A DNA stretch of 64,000 nt. Origin: Pharus latifolius (taxonomy: Eukaryota; Streptophyta; Magnoliopsida; Poales; Poaceae). The stretch covers positions 5,947,691-6,011,690 of the forward strand of contig CM033320.1 in NCBI GenBank assembly GCA_019359835.1, read 5' to 3'. Below the pieces are notes generated by a model that did not search any database, was not told where the DNA came from, and saw only the letters and a list, made by a program, of their open reading frames with translations. Below, piece by piece: positions 33,581 to 47,800 of the stretch. Made by a program: the position numbers and the translations under genes. How positions within the stretch are numbered: the first letter of the stretch is position 1; every line of letters begins with the position of its first letter.

Positions 33581-36245
33581 CTAGTAAATCCTAGAAACTC
33601 TATATGTTGATGGGGAAGATTATTTTTGTAAAATACGATAAGTTTGAGTTATTTTTACAATTTTTTTTTGTTATTTTCAAAAAAATTCATATGCTTTGTG
33701 CTAAACTATATGCAGTGAAAAATATGATTTAATTAATAATTAATATTTAAGTTCAAATTAAATGTCCGATATGTGAACATATTTTATCTTACCATACGCA
33801 CACACTCTTATCATTCCAAATTTACTTAAATTTTGATTCCACCATTGAATAATAATTTATCATGTAACTAATTAAATAACTCCTAATTAAATTAACAATT
33901 TAAAATTATTTTAAAATTAAATTGAAATATTACTATATATTTTGCGGTACGATACACCCACACACTTCTCTCATCCAACACTTAACCAAATCTCCATTTA
34001 AACGAAGAGGGGTAAACTAGGATAATCACATTCAAACCCATACAACCAACCAAGCGGCATCTCATTCATCCACAAATCAGAATCAATTTTTAATACAGCC
34101 AACCAAACAAACTCAACATTTATCCAGAATTCAAAAATTCAGCCAAGCAAATAACATATGTACTACATCTCTAGTCTGTTTCATCAAATTTATCTCATAC
34201 AGACTAACTTATGCCTCATACGGACAACCAAACACACTATTATTGATTAAAAAAAACTTTCTATTATAATAGTAGGCGTGGTCGGCCGATTCATAATACG
34301 CAGATGATGGCCTAAAAGATAATAATGTGCGAATGATTCGATTTACTCGGATGTGATTAACAGTTCTTGCATGCGGGGGAGCAAACTTAATAATGGCAAT
34401 GTCATTGCAGCTATATGCAAGGCTCACCTCCTCTGTGTCTCCATAATTTAATTGGAGATTATTGACGCTATTATGGAATTGAGAACCTTTTTTAAGAATT
34501 GTAATATAGAAACACAAGGATATTGTTCTCAAGAAAATTCATAAATCCAACTTATTCGATGGAATCAAAATTTCTAGCATCATAATAAATAGTTTTAACC
34601 GTTGAGTTATTGTGTGGAGCTATTGATTTCCTGAAGCTATTACAAAATGAGATAGCATTGTCAGGCGAGCATTTCTTACTTGTACGTTGGAAGTGCCCCT
34701 ATTGTACATTTTGCAAGTAATTAAGTTTTGACTTGTGCTTGCAAAGAAGTGTGCACAAATCATCACTTGAGCATATATGTTGGCCTCACGCATGAGGTGG
34801 TGTCTCTGCAAGAAAGTTGTTTAGGTGTCCTGTCTACAGTCTCCAAAAATGTAATTTTGATTATTATTTTTTGTTATAATTAGTCAAAACATTACTTAAT
34901 TACATGACTAGAATTTTATCTATATATAGAAATATGTTCTTTTTTCAATATTATAATAGAGATAAAATTCATTTTATATACAATTTCTCATATGAATTTG
35001 TATCATAATAGAGATAGAATTAATTTTAGATATGATTTTTCAGATGAAGAATTTATACTATTATAAATATAATGAATGAAATATTCAATTAATGGGAGAA
35101 TTTCAAACAATTTTTCTTTTTTGTAGGATTAATATTAGAATTTTGAGTATCTTTATGTGAGTTTCTAATATCATCAAAATTTATTATATAATACATATTT
35201 TAATAAAAATTAAAAAAATATAATATTGTGAAAATATTTTATGAAAAATATGCTTATATATTTTTTTATACTCAATATAAATATTTATAAATATATTAAC
35301 CGTTAGAGTTTAAAAAATTTGACCAGCTTGCATACAAAAATAATATTCTTTTTGGGTTGGAGGAGTAGTTATTTTGTGTTTGGCTGGGCTCCAGTTTCTA
35401 GTTTCTGGATTAGGTTGTAGCAACTTGGTCATAAAGCGATATTTCTATAATTGAGGAGTCAGAGTCATCTTTATACTAAAAAGTTGGATTAGGTAGGACT
35501 TGAAGTGCTTTAACAATTTCAACTTTCAAATTTGCAACACGATCATAAAATTAAAAATAATTATATAATTATAGTATTAGTTACAACTTACAATTAATAA
35601 TATATTCAATTCATATAATATAAATATCATTTGAAGATTTGAAATGGAAATACCAAAGTTTTTAATAAACACTTCCAAAATTTTGATTTGTAGTCTATTT
35701 GAACTTTGAGTTAAATAACTCCAACTTCGGCTAGAGTTGAAATCTTGCCAAATAGACAAACAGGGATAGTGATTTGTCTCTTCTAACTTTTAAAAATTAA
35801 GTATATTGCAGAAAATTTTTAGTCTTCTGTTGAACTTGTTGCAGAGAAACTTACTCCTCTAAAACTTTAGAATTATTAGATAAGCATTACTAAACAAACT
35901 ATGATTATATTTTTGTCTTTCTGAGTTTAACTTCCGGATTCGCGGGACAGCGGTGACTATTTCCGAGGAATAAACATGCAAAAATGAAGAGAATGGGAGC
36001 TAAAAGGCCCATGGGCCCATATTTCCCAGATGGGTTTTGGTTTAAAGACGGAGGGTAAGTCTTAGTCAATTGGGCCAGGCCCAATCAATGATTGCCCGAC
36101 TTGTCCCATTGATTGAGAAAAATATAATTTAGGGACAAGTATGTGTATGTTTTTTTTTTTCTAAAAAAAAATGAGTTGGAGACTGATTTGCAGCATTGTC
36201 CGTATTTCGAACTTCATCAAAACCACTAGTTTATTTTCACAAAAC
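33581..36245. other. AT-rich intergenic region
   Basis: No coding sequence is supported. The stretch 33940-34240, with phrases such as CCAACCAAGCGGC and GGACAACCAAACAC, looks like MITE-derived sequence, but ends could not be paired. 34860-35340 is extremely AT-rich. 36000-36110 contains several GGGCCCA/TTGGGCC motifs (site II-like or palindromic), without a nearby gene. Confidence 0.35.
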
Positions 36246-36248
36246 TAA

Positions 36249-36479
36249 GGAGGCATTTCGTTCAATTTTTTTCCCGTATTTCCATTATTTATAAGAAGGA
36301 TATATTATTTATTGTTTGGTTAAATTATTCTAGAATCACATTATTTGTATTAAGAATATATCTCAATAGAAATTTCAATACACCTAAATTAAATATATTT
36401 CTAATCCATTCAATCTGCACTTTCAAACGAATTATAAAATCCGTTATCATTACGATTGTAATTCTGAATAAACGCCACC
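36249..36479. mobile_element. Tourist-like MITE (231 bp)
   Basis: The left end GGAGGCATTTCGTTCA and the reverse complement of the right end (GGTGGCGTTTATTCA) are imperfect inverted repeats. The element is flanked by TAA on both sides (36246-36248 and 36480-36482). A TAA/TTA target, a G-rich terminus, short length and AT-rich interior without coding capacity fit a Tourist (PIF/Harbinger-derived) MITE. Confidence 0.7.
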
Positions 36480-36482
36480 TAA

Positions 36483-39328
36483 AAGGGTATTTTAGATATT
36501 TTCCTCATATTTTACCCTTTATAATTGTTATTTTCTATTCGTGGACCCCATCTCTATTGGCAGAGAAATCACAGTTCGATTTTTTTACTCTCTTTTCATA
36601 GCTATAAACCTCAACAAATGTTCATAAAACCTATAACCTGTGTTATGAACAAGAGAGAATAAGGAACATGTTTGTATTTCTGTCTACCTTCTAATCTTTC
36701 ACTCCATGTAATTCCAATCAAATAACCACATTTTCTAATTCAACAACATCATCTTGATTGGTAGAAGAACCACCATTCGACTTTTCTTCCCTTTTCGTTG
36801 TTTTATCTGTAGATACATGGGCATAAGATTTTTATATCTATTATGTGAAACGAAAAAAATACCTCAGCAAGGTAAAATGAGCGAAATTTCTTTGACAATT
36901 GCTAAATAATAAATAGACTCATGTAAGCAGGAGTATAAAGTATAATCGTGGGAAAGGATGGACGGCCATTTTTACACACATGCGGATGGTTGAAATGAAA
37001 AGCATTAAGTGAGATGCGCGCGGACAATGCGCGTTCTTGTGAATGCTACCAACCAACTTCAATTTCTATAGTACTGCCACCACCACACACCTCTTTTGAC
37101 TTTTAATCCTTCACATTTCACAAACATATATGCTTCAAAAGTTGGAATAACCTTCGTCGCTCCGCTATAAAACACACGATATCTTAATAAGTAAAAAACA
37201 CGCACACATATATGATACAAAAATATCAATCTACTATCCATTAATTTTACTGTTAATAAAAAGAGATAACAGTCAAGTTTAGAAAAGATGTTATTATTTT
37301 ATCTTGAAACCAAAAATATCATATATCTTATAACCAGAAATTTTACTAAAATATCATATATATTTTGTAACAAAATGAGTAAATAAAAAAAAATTTATGC
37401 AAAAGAATCAGTCAAATCTCCACAAACCCCTCCTGAAATACGATATCGATCCGATCATTTGTTTTTATATTATAATTCAATCCACGTCTTCAATATGATA
37501 AACTCTTTATCAAATTTATGTCTTATAGAACTTACCCATTCTTCAAAAAATTATTCTTCTTTTTTACTTTTATCCCAACCATAGGAGTGAGAACTCGGCA
37601 CAAAGCACGTACATGCTTATCGGTTTCATGCATTTGTCATGGTCGGACTCGTTACTTCTGACTCGAGTCACAGCCCTACTTACAAATTTACTTGCCTTTT
37701 TATCTCCGGTTCCGCCATTTGCCTATGCTTCAAATTTCAGAGGCTTCGCTTCAACGAAATTGATAACGAGTATTCAGTCGGTTCGACTAATTTTATAAAA
37801 TTTTATAATCGAATTATTATTTCAGTTTTGGGATCTCTAGAATCAAATAATAAAATTATAAAATAGTTATTTCAGTTTTGATCTTCTATAAAAATGAATT
37901 TGAAGATATTAATAAATAAATATGTCATTTAGTAATGTATATATCGGAAAATTAATACACGCATTACGATAGTAGTACACTATATTCTTTAAGCTAAAAC
38001 TAACAAACTTTCAATATATGTAATTAATGATTTTTAATGACATGAATTTGTTATATATTCTTAAAATATACAATTTTTGGTGAATAATCCAATATTCATA
38101 TATTGGTTCAATTATTTCAGCTACTTCATTTTTCATAATAAAAAAATTGAATCAAACTAAATTAACATTTTCAGTTATTTTAGTTCAGTTATTCTGATTT
38201 AGTCAATTTTTGCTCATCTCTACCCACATAGTTGGTAGAAATAAAACTTGAAATCTCAAATTTCGCTTAACTAATAAGGATGCTACACCAAATAAACTAG
38301 CATGATCAATTGACCATCTCTGATCCGCTTCCTCTAAGATTATGTAAAGAACAAATGTATATGTATATAATTGTTCTTCTAAATTAGCAAAGTTTTCCTA
38401 AGCACGGAAACTACGAAGATCGCTCTTTCTTTGTTGGTGTTTCTTCTACCATTCTTACGGTCACCAATTAACTAACTCCAAGTGCTGGGCGGTTAGGGTT
38501 AACCACTGCATTTGACTGTTGACTTTGGTTATTACATTTTTCACACACACATATATAGTTTGTAATTTTTGATAATCTTGTTAAAATTTGGTCATGATCA
38601 AATTTTGGTAAAAATGAAGATGCTTGGTTTGTAGTCAATGTTAATCAAATTTTAGTAAAACATATAAAAAATTAGTGTTTGGATGAGTATCAAATAAAAT
38701 AACCAAAATTTAGTAACAATCTTGATTAATATTTGTTTGTTATCAAATATGATAAGATGAAGCTGATGCAAACAACAAAAGTGGGATTATAAATAGTTTG
38801 TCAAATTTTGACAACTAAAAAAATTTGCTCTCAATTAAAAAAATCAACACAAATTGACAAAGTAAAAAAAACTAATTAAACTTTGATTATAATTCAAACG
38901 AAAACCAAATACTAAAGACAGGACAAAAATTTTGGTAAGATAAAATATGAAAACAAACCAAACACATGTGAGAGTTCTTGTTTTAAGTAATTACTCACTA
39001 ACAAAATCACGTTGTTTTGCAATTTGGATTTATTACAAAATAAAATTAGTTGTTTTCTTTAAAGATTTCATCACTCTTAAAAAGAACAACCAAGCATACC
39101 TACATTCTTTACAGACTAGATGTTCGGGTTTTTTAGGAGAGAAGTTGGCCTCGGCTTCTTATTATAAAAAGGGCCAATTTTGGTTTACTTAATATGGAGA
39201 AGCCATTTCGACATTATTTAGAAGGATTTTGACTTCTGGTGTCTTTTAGACGAATGAAATTCTTTTAAACAGAATCTTAAATATATGTTTCATATTATAA
39301 GTGATAATTTTTCCTAAAGAAAATACTA
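36483..39328. other. AT-rich intergenic region with MITE-like stretches
   Basis: No gene is supported. The stretch from about 38560 to 38960 repeats phrases around AAATTTTGGTAA and its complement on both strands and is probably an old inverted-repeat MITE, but its edges are unclear. The rest is low-complexity AT-rich DNA. Confidence 0.35.
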
Positions 39329-41180
39329 TAAGGGCCTGTTTGGAAGTTCAGGATTTGACCCGTTTCTGGATGGATTTCATGGGCTGGAATTAGGATCCGG
39401 ACTAGATTTAGGAATGCGTTTAGATGGGTCAGGATCGGGAATTTTAAACGGGTCAGGAAGCCCAATCCAGGGGGTTTGGAAAATGGGCACGGAAGGCCCG
39501 ACAAAAAATTCAGGCCATTTCGTGTTGCGTCCTCACTCCATCTTCTCACCCGCGTCGCCGCCCTCCACCTCGCCGTGCATCGCCTCCTCGCCCGCGTCGC
39601 CGAAGTTGCGCTCCTCCTCGCCCGCGTCACCGCCCTCCACCTCCCTCTTCGCGCGTCGCCACTAGATCCGCGGAATCTGGTGCGCCCGAGCACCGCTTCC
39701 GCTCTCGAGCCACTGTCGCCGTCGTAGACCAGATCTGCGCCCCCGACTCCCGTCTCCGCCGCTCTCCCTCTCTTCTTCTTCTTCTCTCTTCCTCCTCGAT
39801 CTCCCCTTTTGCTTCTCACCCCCAATCTTCACGATCTCCGGCATCGACGATCTCCACGATCCTTCTTCATCAACCGAGCTCCAGCTCTCCAGCATCAACG
39901 ACGAGGTATCTATATCTTTGTATATGTCTCAGATCTCCTCTCAATTCAGTTTCTTGGTTGGATGGCTAGATCTGTGTGTATGTGTGTGTGTTTGATTGGA
40001 TTGTATGTATGGGTGGATGCAGAGGTTGGTGCAACACCCGACATCGGAGGAGCTGAGCATCGGCAAGATCAAGTTCAAAGCCGTCGATCTCGGCGGCCAC
40101 CAGATCACCCGCCACTCCGAAATTGAGATCAAAATTGAAAAGAATACCAGTTGTAAGTACACCACCACTACCAGTTTTACAAAATTAAACTTTGTACTAT
40201 GCAAACTTTCAAATGCACTTTTCAAGTTGATACTGAAGACCTGGAAGAACTTCTAATTTGCGGAAGTGGTAACATTGTAATGTTACTTCACATTACAATG
40301 TTAAACATGGCATTGATCTTTTCTTTATAAGCCTGAATCCATCTCATCTCCTATAAATGCGTTGATTATAAGCCTAGCATAAATGGAATTAAAGCCATCA
40401 TAGGTAAACATGGCATTTATGGCATTGAATTTGTTTATAAGCTTGGGCCATGGCATTTGAGGTTGCAATTGCATGTGAGATATTGCACCAACAAATTCAT
40501 TCTTTGTTGAGATTAGGGGTGAAAACTAATAGGATTTGGATTATGTAATGGCCATACCATATCCATGTCCATATTTTAAAGATGAATTTAGGTCAAATTC
40601 AACACTAGCCAGATTCAATAAATGAATACTGATATAGTTATAATGTCTCTTAATTTAAATCGGACTACAATATCCATCAAATGTTGCAACTATTGTTTAG
40701 GTATGCTAAACTTGATATACAGTTCAAATTTTTAAGTTGTCAATCAACCTATAACTCAATTTAAATGAACTTGTAGAAGATTTCCCATTTCTAATACAAA
40801 ATTTTGGTAATAAAATTTGATTTAACCCAATCTTAGATATGTGCTTGATATACAAATCAAGTTTGGATTTGAATTCACATATGAAAGTTTACTATTTTGT
40901 ATGAATTGGATCCAGATCTATATGTGATTGTCAAGTTCTGGCTTTGGATACAGACTCAATTGGAGAGATTTTTTTTTGGCATTGAAAATTCTTATTTGAA
41001 TCTGCATCCTGTTGGATTTCATATTTTGATTAATGAAGTATGTCTATATCCATTTCCTTCTGTATTTGAGATGGACTTAGTAGATCTATTCTGCATTTTT
41101 TTCAATGTTTGTAAAATTGTGCAAGTTTTTTTTAATTTCCTATTGGAAAATTTCCCAACACACACACAAACAGATCCTAA
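39329..41180. mobile_element. Possible PIF/Harbinger-type element carrying a SAR1 fragment
   Basis: TAA then GGGCCTGTTTGG at 39329-39343, and CAAACAGATCC followed by TAA at 41167-41180, are arranged as a target duplication and weak terminal inverted repeats (10 of 15 terminal bases match). The span is about 1.85 kb and includes the first SAR1 exon copy with its intron. The right end is poorly matched, and a second SAR1 copy lies outside it, so the assignment is tentative. Confidence 0.3.
39895..40120 (+). pseudogene. SAR1: SAR1 small GTPase gene fragment, copy 1
   Basis: After a GT-AG intron (39907 to 40022), the exon from 40023 reads RLVQHPTSEELSIGKIKFKA, VDLGGHQITRH. This is the switch II region of SAR1, the GTPase that starts COPII coat assembly at the ER; DLGGHQ is its DxxG motif. 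The intron falls at DE/RLVQH and is retained, so the fragment came from genomic DNA, not a processed transcript. Five residues usual between QH and PTSEE are missing, and similarity stops after GHQI. The upstream GC-rich leader (39500-39900) has no SAR1 P-loop exon. Confidence 0.7.
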
Positions 41181-41360
41181 TAGGATAAAATTACAACCTA
41201 ACAATCCAAATTAGTAGTTGAAACCTATCTATAATTAGTTGTCCAATATTGATTTTGTTGCACAACTGGAGTGAGCTTTGGATCTGTCTTGTAATGTGAC
41301 TGATAAGAAAATCCTGCTCTCTGTTCAGCTGAAGCATTAGTGCATTGTATTAATTTGACG

Positions 41361-41475
41361 TCGAAGGAGTTGAGCATCGACAATATCAAGTTCAAGGTCT
41401 TCGATCTCGGCGGCCACCAGATCGCCCTCACTCCCAAATTGAGATCAAAATTAAAAAGAACCAATTGTAAGTACA
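41361..41475 (+). pseudogene. SAR1: SAR1 exon fragment, copy 2
   Basis: Reads SKELSIDNIKFKVFDLGGHQ and then IALTPKLRSKLKR. It repeats 40047-40160 of copy 1, including the non-SAR1 tail (AAATTGAGATCAAAATT...AAGTACA), so it is a local partial duplication of the already rearranged copy and not an independent capture. It keeps the ancestral Phe in VFDLGGHQ, where copy 1 has Val. Confidence 0.7.
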
Positions 41476-44400
41476 TTATCACTACCAATTAAAAAAAAGT
41501 AAGGCTCATTTATCAAGAGAGGAGTTTTGGCGGCAAAAATTTGTTGCGCGAAAAAACCCCAACACAATTCGGCCATAAATCAGAGCCATGTGACTAAAAC
41601 TGGCTAAATCTCGTTGGTCACACAAAATTTGAAAGCATCAGCTACGATTAAATTGAGTTAGCAGTACCAAAATATATATAGTACGACAAAATATGCCTAA
41701 AACCCAAACATTCCCTATGTCCAAACCCTGTGCATGGCCACGACGTCATGGGTGAACTATAACTTGGTCATCATCTACCTCACCAAAGGCGTGTGATTGT
41801 GACCGTTCATTCGTTTTCGGCCGACCAATTGACGAGCCGGATGACTCATGATCACAAAAACTTTCTTACAAATCTCAACGGTGCCTGTATCCACTGCAAG
41901 AAACGCGTTTGCTTGGAAAAAGATTTAACGAAAGTAAAATTGATTCCATAGTACTAAATATTAGTGTCTAATATAATATTCTACTAAATTTTAAACTCTT
42001 TGTCATATAATATTATATTTTTTTATTAATGTTATTCACATTTTTGACCCATTAACTCAGAAAAATTATCAAAATACTCTATTAGTAGTCTTTTAGTTAG
42101 ATCAAATCATGTTTTTAAATAAATTAAAAATCAGAACACAAAATTTCTAATTTTTGAAAACTATAATGCAAAATTTCAAAAAATTTAAAAATTACATTCT
42201 AGTCTTTTATTTATTTAAAAATATGATTAAGTCTAACCAATAGATAATTGATAGGTGTATTTTGGTTATTTTTAAGTTAGTCGGTCAAAAATGGTATATA
42301 ACAATAGAAAAAAATTCTAATGTAATAAAATGAAGAGTCCAAAAAATAATAATATAAGTATTAAACATCAACATTGAGCGACATAAAATCAAATTTTCCT
42401 TTACTAAACAAATATATACTATCTACAAAGTTTAGAATTGACATGTTATATTGACGCAATTGCATGGCAATATTCAAACATTTGACTCAAATTCCAATTG
42501 TAGTAGCACAAGGACTTCTTTTTGGTGATTTGAAGAGGACTCAGAATTATGGACTGCGACCTTCCAAAAGTGGCTAATGATGGAGACCACGAGGCTTGCA
42601 CAATTAGCCACACCATTCAGTTGAGCTGTCTGATTAATCCTTATTATATATCCATCCACACAGTATATACCCTGTTAAAAATTCCGGCATTAATGCAAAA
42701 CCAGAAAGTCTTTTACTTACGTAGCTGTAAGATTTAGAGCCATTTTGCAACACAAAAATTTTATATTTTTTAAAATTATGTGATAGTTAATGAAAAAATT
42801 CCTCGAAAATTTCCATTTTTCGATGAAGGCCTAATTAAAATTTAAATTATCTTAAAACGATGTTGTGGTTACAACATTACTCTATTTAGAAGAAGCGCCG
42901 CAATGTGGTTATCATTCAAAACTTCATGCATACACAACTCTTTTATCTCAGAAAAAAAATTTATATGAGAATCATTTCCTAGTAAGGACACACTTCTGTC
43001 TCATGAATCTAACAGAACTGGATATGACCTCCTCACACAAAACGTTATAATCCATGCGGGTGCTCCTCCCACCGATGGCTTCCCTTCTATCTTTGCGGGA
43101 TATGAATAATAATTGAAGTCTGTAAGATGAAAAACTTCGGAGGTTCATAAGTTACACAACATGCTTTCTTTAAACTACTACTACCAAATTTAAAAGAAAA
43201 AAAAGTATATATGCTAATTCAAAATTTGATAATTATAAACACGCCATTATTCTTATATACCGCTTCAAAACTATAAACCCATATTTTTTTCCTCTATGGA
43301 CCATTTTGTTTTTCAACGCCTCCGCCCTTGACTCCTTCCCTTCAATTTGTCTGTCGCATATGTCTATCTAGAGATCTAGATTTTATCCCAACCCATCCCA
43401 CCTCGCATGATCCGACTCGATCCAGGACCCCCTGCCCTATCTTAAGGCAAGAACAAATAGATGCGAGTTTTAGGTCGATATATCTTGCCCCGCCCCTATT
43501 ATATAAAATCATATATTTTCTTAATGTATTAGTATAATTATAAGTATTAATATATCATTTAAACTAGTTTTGTTGTATTTTACATCCAATTATCCCTAGT
43601 ATTATAGTTTTCATTAGTTAGTCTCCAAATATCTTTATTTTGTAATAATATTTTCATAAAATAATTTATTAGTATATCATTTTTTATTTTAAATTTTTTT
43701 ATTTGTTAAACATTAAAACTCGTCCTATCTAATAGATACTTATTTACCAATTAACTCTGACCTAGATCGGGTGGATGCAAATGATACCAAAACCCACTCC
43801 TGCACCACACATCTAAATCTCTATGCCTATCAATTCTGCCTATTACCACCACTACTCTTCTTACGATAACTGTTGTTGTGCTGCCACTCTAGCCACTATC
43901 GATAAGAGAGATGGTAGGATGGCATAAACGAGTGATCAAGAAACATGTTTCTAATTTTTGAGTTGTATTTTTATGTGTTATATGGTTATATATTTATAGT
44001 TAGTAACTTTTGCGGTTTCATGTACACAAGTCCCTAACTTCAAAGATATTAAAGAAATAAAATTTCCAAGAAAGAGAACAGCAACAACAGAAGATTTCCA
44101 TTTCTGCTGGACCCACAACACGAGTCTCTGAAAGATGGGCCCAAACTGAACAAAATTACTTTTACAGAAGCAGTGTTACACAGTACATAGGAGAACAGTG
44201 AGCACCAACTAAAGACAAGAGAAGGTAGCAAAGGCACAACACTGTAACAACAGTACGCACATAAGGAGGACTAAAAATTTCCCCTCCTCCAATGGGCAGG
44301 CGCTTTACAGGCCTTTCTTCTCCTCTCACACGGAAACCCACACACACCTTGCGTCCTACAGCTCGCCCTCCTGCAAACCTCACTGACAGGTGGGACCCAG

Positions 44401-44650
44401 AGGGCCACCACGTCATTTCCTTGTGGAGGCTGCTGTGCGCGAGGGGGCGGAAAGGCCTCCCTGGTCGGGCCTCGCTGGTCCACCCACGATCTTCCAACCC
44501 ATTCCGCTGGTAGGTAGGTCCGGAACTAGCTGGTTCCGACATGTAAGTGGGTGAGGAAGTTAGTGGGTGGGATGTGGCGAAGCGGCGGTCCAGCGCTGGA
44601 GCTCAGTAGGGTGGGGGAGGGGGTGTGTCGTGTGGGTGTGGGTTGGATTA
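41476..44650. other. Intergenic region
   Basis: AT-rich with no supported gene from 41476 to about 44100. From 44270 the base composition rises in GC. The last 200 bases before the next gene contain a TTTAAAAGGCC stretch at about 44677 that could serve as a TATA-like element, and a CT repeat follows at 44754-44775 as a plant Y-patch/leader. Confidence 0.4.
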
Positions 44651-44852
44651 TTTTAATATGCGGTTTTATTCCGCCATTTAAAAGGCCGGACACCACGCCG
44701 TGGCTTTGGTTCGCCTCCACGCGCCCCATATTTCCCATTCCCACATCTGTCTCCCTCTCTCTCTCTCTCTCTCTATCTCTCTGGTCTATCTCTTTCTTCT
44801 CGTCTTCCTTTAGGGTTTCCTGAGCTGCCTCCGCTGCGACGTCAGCGCCGGC

Positions 44853-47800
44853 ATGGCCTCCGACGCCGACGCTGTCGCCGCCGACATCATCTGCTCCCTC
44901 CGCGCCGCCGACCTCGCCGGCTGGACGCCGCCGTGGTGCAAGCCGGCGCCGGCGTCGGCATCCCCCGAGGATGAGGAGGGGGAGGAGGCGAGGGAGCTGA
45001 TCTGGCCGGCCGTGGCAAGGGGGAAGCGGTCGCGCCGCCGCTCGCCGCCGGCGGTGCCGGTAGCCAAGGGGAGGTGGGCCCGGGCCAGCCCGGCTTCCCC
45101 CTTGGACTACAGCGGCGGCTCCGGCTCCGGCTCTGGCTCCGGCTCCGGCTCCGGTGCGTCCACTAGCGGTGGCGAGGACGGTGGCTTCTTCTCCCGGGGC
45201 CACCGACATGTGGGGCCCACGCCGGCGACCAAGGTTCATACATGCATATCTCTCTGCTGTTGCTGCTGCTTTGGGTTCTTCTCCCCCCACCAGTCTCTCT
45301 TTCCTATCTCCATGCTCTTTTTTTAATTTTTTTTAGTTTTTGCCGTTTTGGGTTCGGTGTGACGAAACTACCCCTACTGGTGAGAAAAAAAAATTTTCCT
45401 TCATGATTCGAACACAATTTCTTTTTCCCTTACACCCAACCTTTTCTTGAATTTTAGTCTCACTGCCTCTCTTTTTTTCAGATTTTTTCTATTTTTTTTA
45501 CATATTTCCATTCCTTGCTTATAGATCTCACATTTTTATCTTTTTTTTTTCATGTTTCCTCACCTTGGAGTGCCAAAATTAACAACGAAAAAATTTTAGC
45601 ATCCATGTATTGCGTGTGAAAATATATATGTAGTATACTCGTAGTTGACTAAGGCTCGGGTTTTCTTTTTATTTTTTCGGTGGGGGTTAATTTCGGCAAC
45701 TTGCAGAGGCAGGTGGGTTCGGCCGGAGCTGCGTCTAACGTGCCACTGTACTTCCCCAAACTACCCTCACCTCACTACTCATACAACTCATGAAGACACC
45801 CTAATCTTGCGGGGGTAGTTTGGACATGTCCCTCCCTTTATCCTCCGGTGCGATTCCTCGTGTGGTGGGAGCGTGCAGGGTGGGGCCCTTGAGGTGTAGA
45901 AGGGGTCAAAGGGGAGTAAAAACTTGGGAGAGGGAGGGAGGGAGGGAGGGAGAGAGACAGGGGCGGGTGGCGTGGGAATAGGAAACTATAGGTGAATGCG
46001 CCACGTGGGCGCCACCACCGTCTGCGTGTATCGGAGTCGGAGCACGGTGCATCCGTGTGTGTGCGTAACAAATTTGCCTCGACTGCGACGGCGTATGGCC
46101 GTCTTGAGATAACCCTCGGTCACTTGTCCGCCGCCACGCGGCCATGGATGGGCCTTTGGTTTGCGTGGTATGGCACGCTAAAACTGCAGTGTGATGGGTT
46201 TTTGATAAATCAGACGTGTGCAACCCGGGCCCCACCTGTCGATGACCGTGGTGTTTGATTAGAAGTTTTCCTTTTTCTGGAAAGGCTGTGCGCGGGGCCC
46301 AGCTGTCATTCGACTGCCTGATTGGTCAATGTTGGGAGGTGCACAGCCGCATGCCTCGCATAGGAGCAAAAATTTTTTCACCCCGAAATGCTTATGTTGT
46401 GTGCTGTTTTCTCTGTATCTATTATAGACAGCTGTGGGTGGGCTCCACTCTCCAGTGTCCTTCTCTGTATATATTATTACTGTACTACTACATTGGACGT
46501 GAGCTGATCTGTTAGTATTGCTTTCCCTCACTGCAGGTGGGCTCCACCGGTCGGCCACAGTTGACTTTGCCAGTCCCGCCTCCTCGGCCCATCGGCCAGC
46601 GACCTCGCAAGAAAATGGTGAGCCCCTCACACTCTTCCTACACCTGTAGTAGAAAACAAAGTATGGGTGATGGATTGGTTGGGATTTGGGACTCATATGT
46701 ACAAGCAATTTGAGTCAAGTTGCCAGCCTACATCCTGCCATCTTCCCCATGGTCTACACGCGCAAAAGAGAGTCTTGACCCTGTCGGAGTCCCCTCCCAA
46801 GTCTCAGAGAAAAGGCTGCTGCTCTAATGGCTGGGATATAATTGTAGTTTGGAATAAAGCAGCAGCTGCCTCTGGATGGTAAATGAAAAGTGGGATGCTA
46901 AGGACAAAAGTTGCATATTTGGGCTGTCCAAAAAGATCTACTGCATCATCAGATCAGATGGTCCCGTCACTAAGAGGATTAAAAATTGATAAACCATTAA
47001 AGAAGTGCATTTATGTAGCTGCCTTGTGGTTTAATTTGGGTTATCACTTGTGTTTTGCAGAGGCTCCCAGAGATCCAACAGCTGGTGCGATCTCTGACGG
47101 TGGAGAACGATAGCCTTCGTGAGGTGATGATCTGTTCCTTAATTTCTACTCTTTTAGATTATTTTTCTACTGTTGATTCTACTTGCCATCATTTCGATCT
47201 AACCAATTTTTTTTTTTTACCTTGAACAGGAGATGCTGGCATTGCAGAGAGCTTGCACGGTGCTGTCGAAAGAAAACTGCAAGCTTGAGGTGACTACATA
47301 CTAATCCGTTTCTCTATGTGGCTTGTATCCAATTTGGGTGGTACCGCATAAATATAATGCTTGTGTTGTTTGTTTTAGCTTAAAGCTTAAGTGATAGGTT
47401 TTAAATTTGCCTGAGTTTGTGACTCTCCCACTCAAGTAGTGGTCCTCAGATGCTTCAGTTTGTAGTCTGCCCACAGCTCAAGTGCTACACAGTGCACAGG
47501 TTGGTGGGGAGCTTCATTTCAGCCTTCTCAACTACCGATGTCCTTCAGAAATGACTGGTCATGCTGATTCTTGTCTGGCAGGATTAGATGTCGATTTTTC
47601 TACTTTTTGACTAAGAATCTCTTAAGAAGGTTTGGCTCTTTGGCATAGACCACATGCAGTGAATGGTGTGTTAGATTTGTCACTAGTCATTACACATGTG
47701 ACCAGATAAGAGTGCTGGATCCCACCTGCAGCGACTCAATTAGATGCCCTGTATACCGGAGAAAACCCAGATCTCTGCCGCTTTTACCAAGAACCTTGGG

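Noticed and set aside
44526..45290. Minus-strand open frame of 254 codons opposite exon 1 of the DLNLP gene
   Set aside because: It is antisense to a GC-rich coding exon with supported splice sites. It is Arg/Ala/Gly-rich without a family signature, as expected from a shadow frame.
46678..47250. bZIP transcription factor call for the DLNLP gene
   Set aside because: The leucine heptads are short, and the required basic-region signature (NxxSAxxSR) does not precede them.
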